This document shows positions 4,888 through 5,384 of a stretch of DNA of 5,384 nucleotides, piece after piece. Each line of letters opens with the position of its first letter. Within the stretch, counting starts at the first letter, position 1. The DNA is taken from NCBI GenBank assembly GCA_016213425.1, contig JACRAI010000034.1:1-5384 (forward strand). The letters run 5' to 3'. The translations under genes and the position numbers were made by a program. The notes below the pieces were generated by a model. That model was not told where the DNA came from. It did no database searches and saw only the letters and a program-made list of their open reading frames with translations. Origin of the DNA: an archaeon. GTDB taxonomy: Archaea > Nanobdellota > Nanobdellia > Woesearchaeales > ARS49.

Positions 4888-5384
4888 CCATATTTTTCCA
4901 TTTTTATTTTGTTCGGCAGAACATTTTTTTTAAGCAGAATTTCTCTCATAGAATTACAAAACTCATTAGGCCCGCAAAGAAAATAGTTATATTTTGAAAA
5001 ATCAAGTATGTGTTTACTTAAGTGCGTTTCATCAATTCTTTTTTTTTCTTTTTCTTGAGTTAAATTATTGATTACTTTAACATTGGCCGATTTATTCCAC
5101 TCATCAAATTCTTTCTTGTAAATAATATCTTTTTCATATTTCTTGCTAAAGAATAATTTGGCATTTGCGTTTACTTTTGAATCAATAATATATTTAATTA
5201 TGCTTCTGAGCGGTACAATTCCGCTTCCTGCACCAATAAAAACCGCATCTTGATGCATTTCTTTATCATAAATAAAATGCCCGAAAGGCGATCTTAACTC
5301 TATAATATTTCCTTCTTTGATACTATTAAGAGCAAAAGGAGAAAACTTACCATCTGTTTCTTCTATAATTGTTAAAGCTAAATG
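4884..5384 (-). CDS. FAD/NAD(P)H-binding ferredoxin-reductase-like oxidoreductase (C-terminal part, N-terminus off the window)
   Basis: The minus strand is open from the window edge at 5384 to the stop at 4884, giving 166 residues of a ferredoxin-NADP reductase superfamily protein. The first visible part, LALTIIEETDGKFSPFALN, then EGNIIELRSPFGHFIYD, is the end of the FAD-binding barrel. AVFIGAGSGIVPLRSIIKYI is the start of the NAD(P)-binding domain with its GxGxGxxP loop. YFLCGPNEFCNSMREILLK is the conserved CGP nucleotide-binding motif near the C-terminus, and the protein ends in EKYG without an added 2Fe-2S domain. The N-terminal FAD-contact motif (usually RxYS) is outside. Such proteins move electrons between NAD(P)H and a ferredoxin or other one-electron carrier. 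The partner is unknown. No physical link to the sugar genes is visible. Confidence 0.88.
   Translation of the reverse strand, partial: HLALTIIEETDGKFSPFALNSIKEGNIIELRSPFGHFIYDKEMHQDAVFIGAGSGIVPLRSIIKYIIDSKVNANAKLFFSKKYEKDIIYKKEFDEWNKSANVKVINNLTQEKEKKRIDETHLSKHILDFSKYNYFLCGPNEFCNSMREILLKKNVLPNKIKMEKYG

Overview
This AT-rich window (roughly 30% G+C by eye) most likely comes from an archaeon, probably a small-genome DPANN lineage of the Woesearchaeota/Pacearchaeota kind. The main evidence is promoter layout. Five genes have a TATA-box-like element about 28-40 bases upstream of the start codon. Four of them leave almost no room for a leader or Shine-Dalgarno (SD) site, as in archaeal leaderless transcripts. 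The fifth has a longer leader with a good GAGGTGA site. A ribbon-helix-helix regulator and a PIN-toxin remnant of archaeal style fit this. Lineage is inference; some candidate-phylum bacteria carry similar metabolic genes.

Layout. Positions 1-490 (minus strand) hold the N-terminal half of an S66-family serine peptidase of the MccF/LD-carboxypeptidase type. A divergent promoter region (491-593) separates it from a plus-strand pair: a PfkB-family sugar kinase and a Thermus-like class II fructose-bisphosphate aldolase, overlapping by ATGA. Positions 2432-2612 contain a compact set of alternative hairpins with a T tract, then the promoter of a small ribbon-helix-helix (RHH) regulator. That promoter carries an exact 10-base direct repeat spaced 11 bases apart, a probable operator. 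Convergent to the regulator lies a decayed PIN-domain toxin gene with lost N-terminus and apparent frameshifts. A second ATGA-overlapping pair follows: ribose-5-phosphate isomerase B and a divergent ribulose-phosphate 3-epimerase. The window ends with a small secreted or lipoprotein-like protein of unknown function and, convergent to it, the C-terminal part of an FAD/NAD(P)H ferredoxin-reductase-like protein.

The four sugar-phosphate genes make biochemical sense together. The isomerase and epimerase interconvert ribose-5-P, ribulose-5-P and xylulose-5-P. The aldolase handles fructose-1,6-bisphosphate and triose phosphates. The kinase feeds a phosphorylated sugar into one of these steps. The toxin/regulator segment sits between the two metabolic pairs like an old accessory insertion. 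I found no rRNA, tRNA, CRISPR array or insertion sequence. No clearly new multi-gene system is visible; the most distinctive signals are the repeated CTTTGTA motifs and the alternative hairpins around 2505-2608, and the broken toxin gene.
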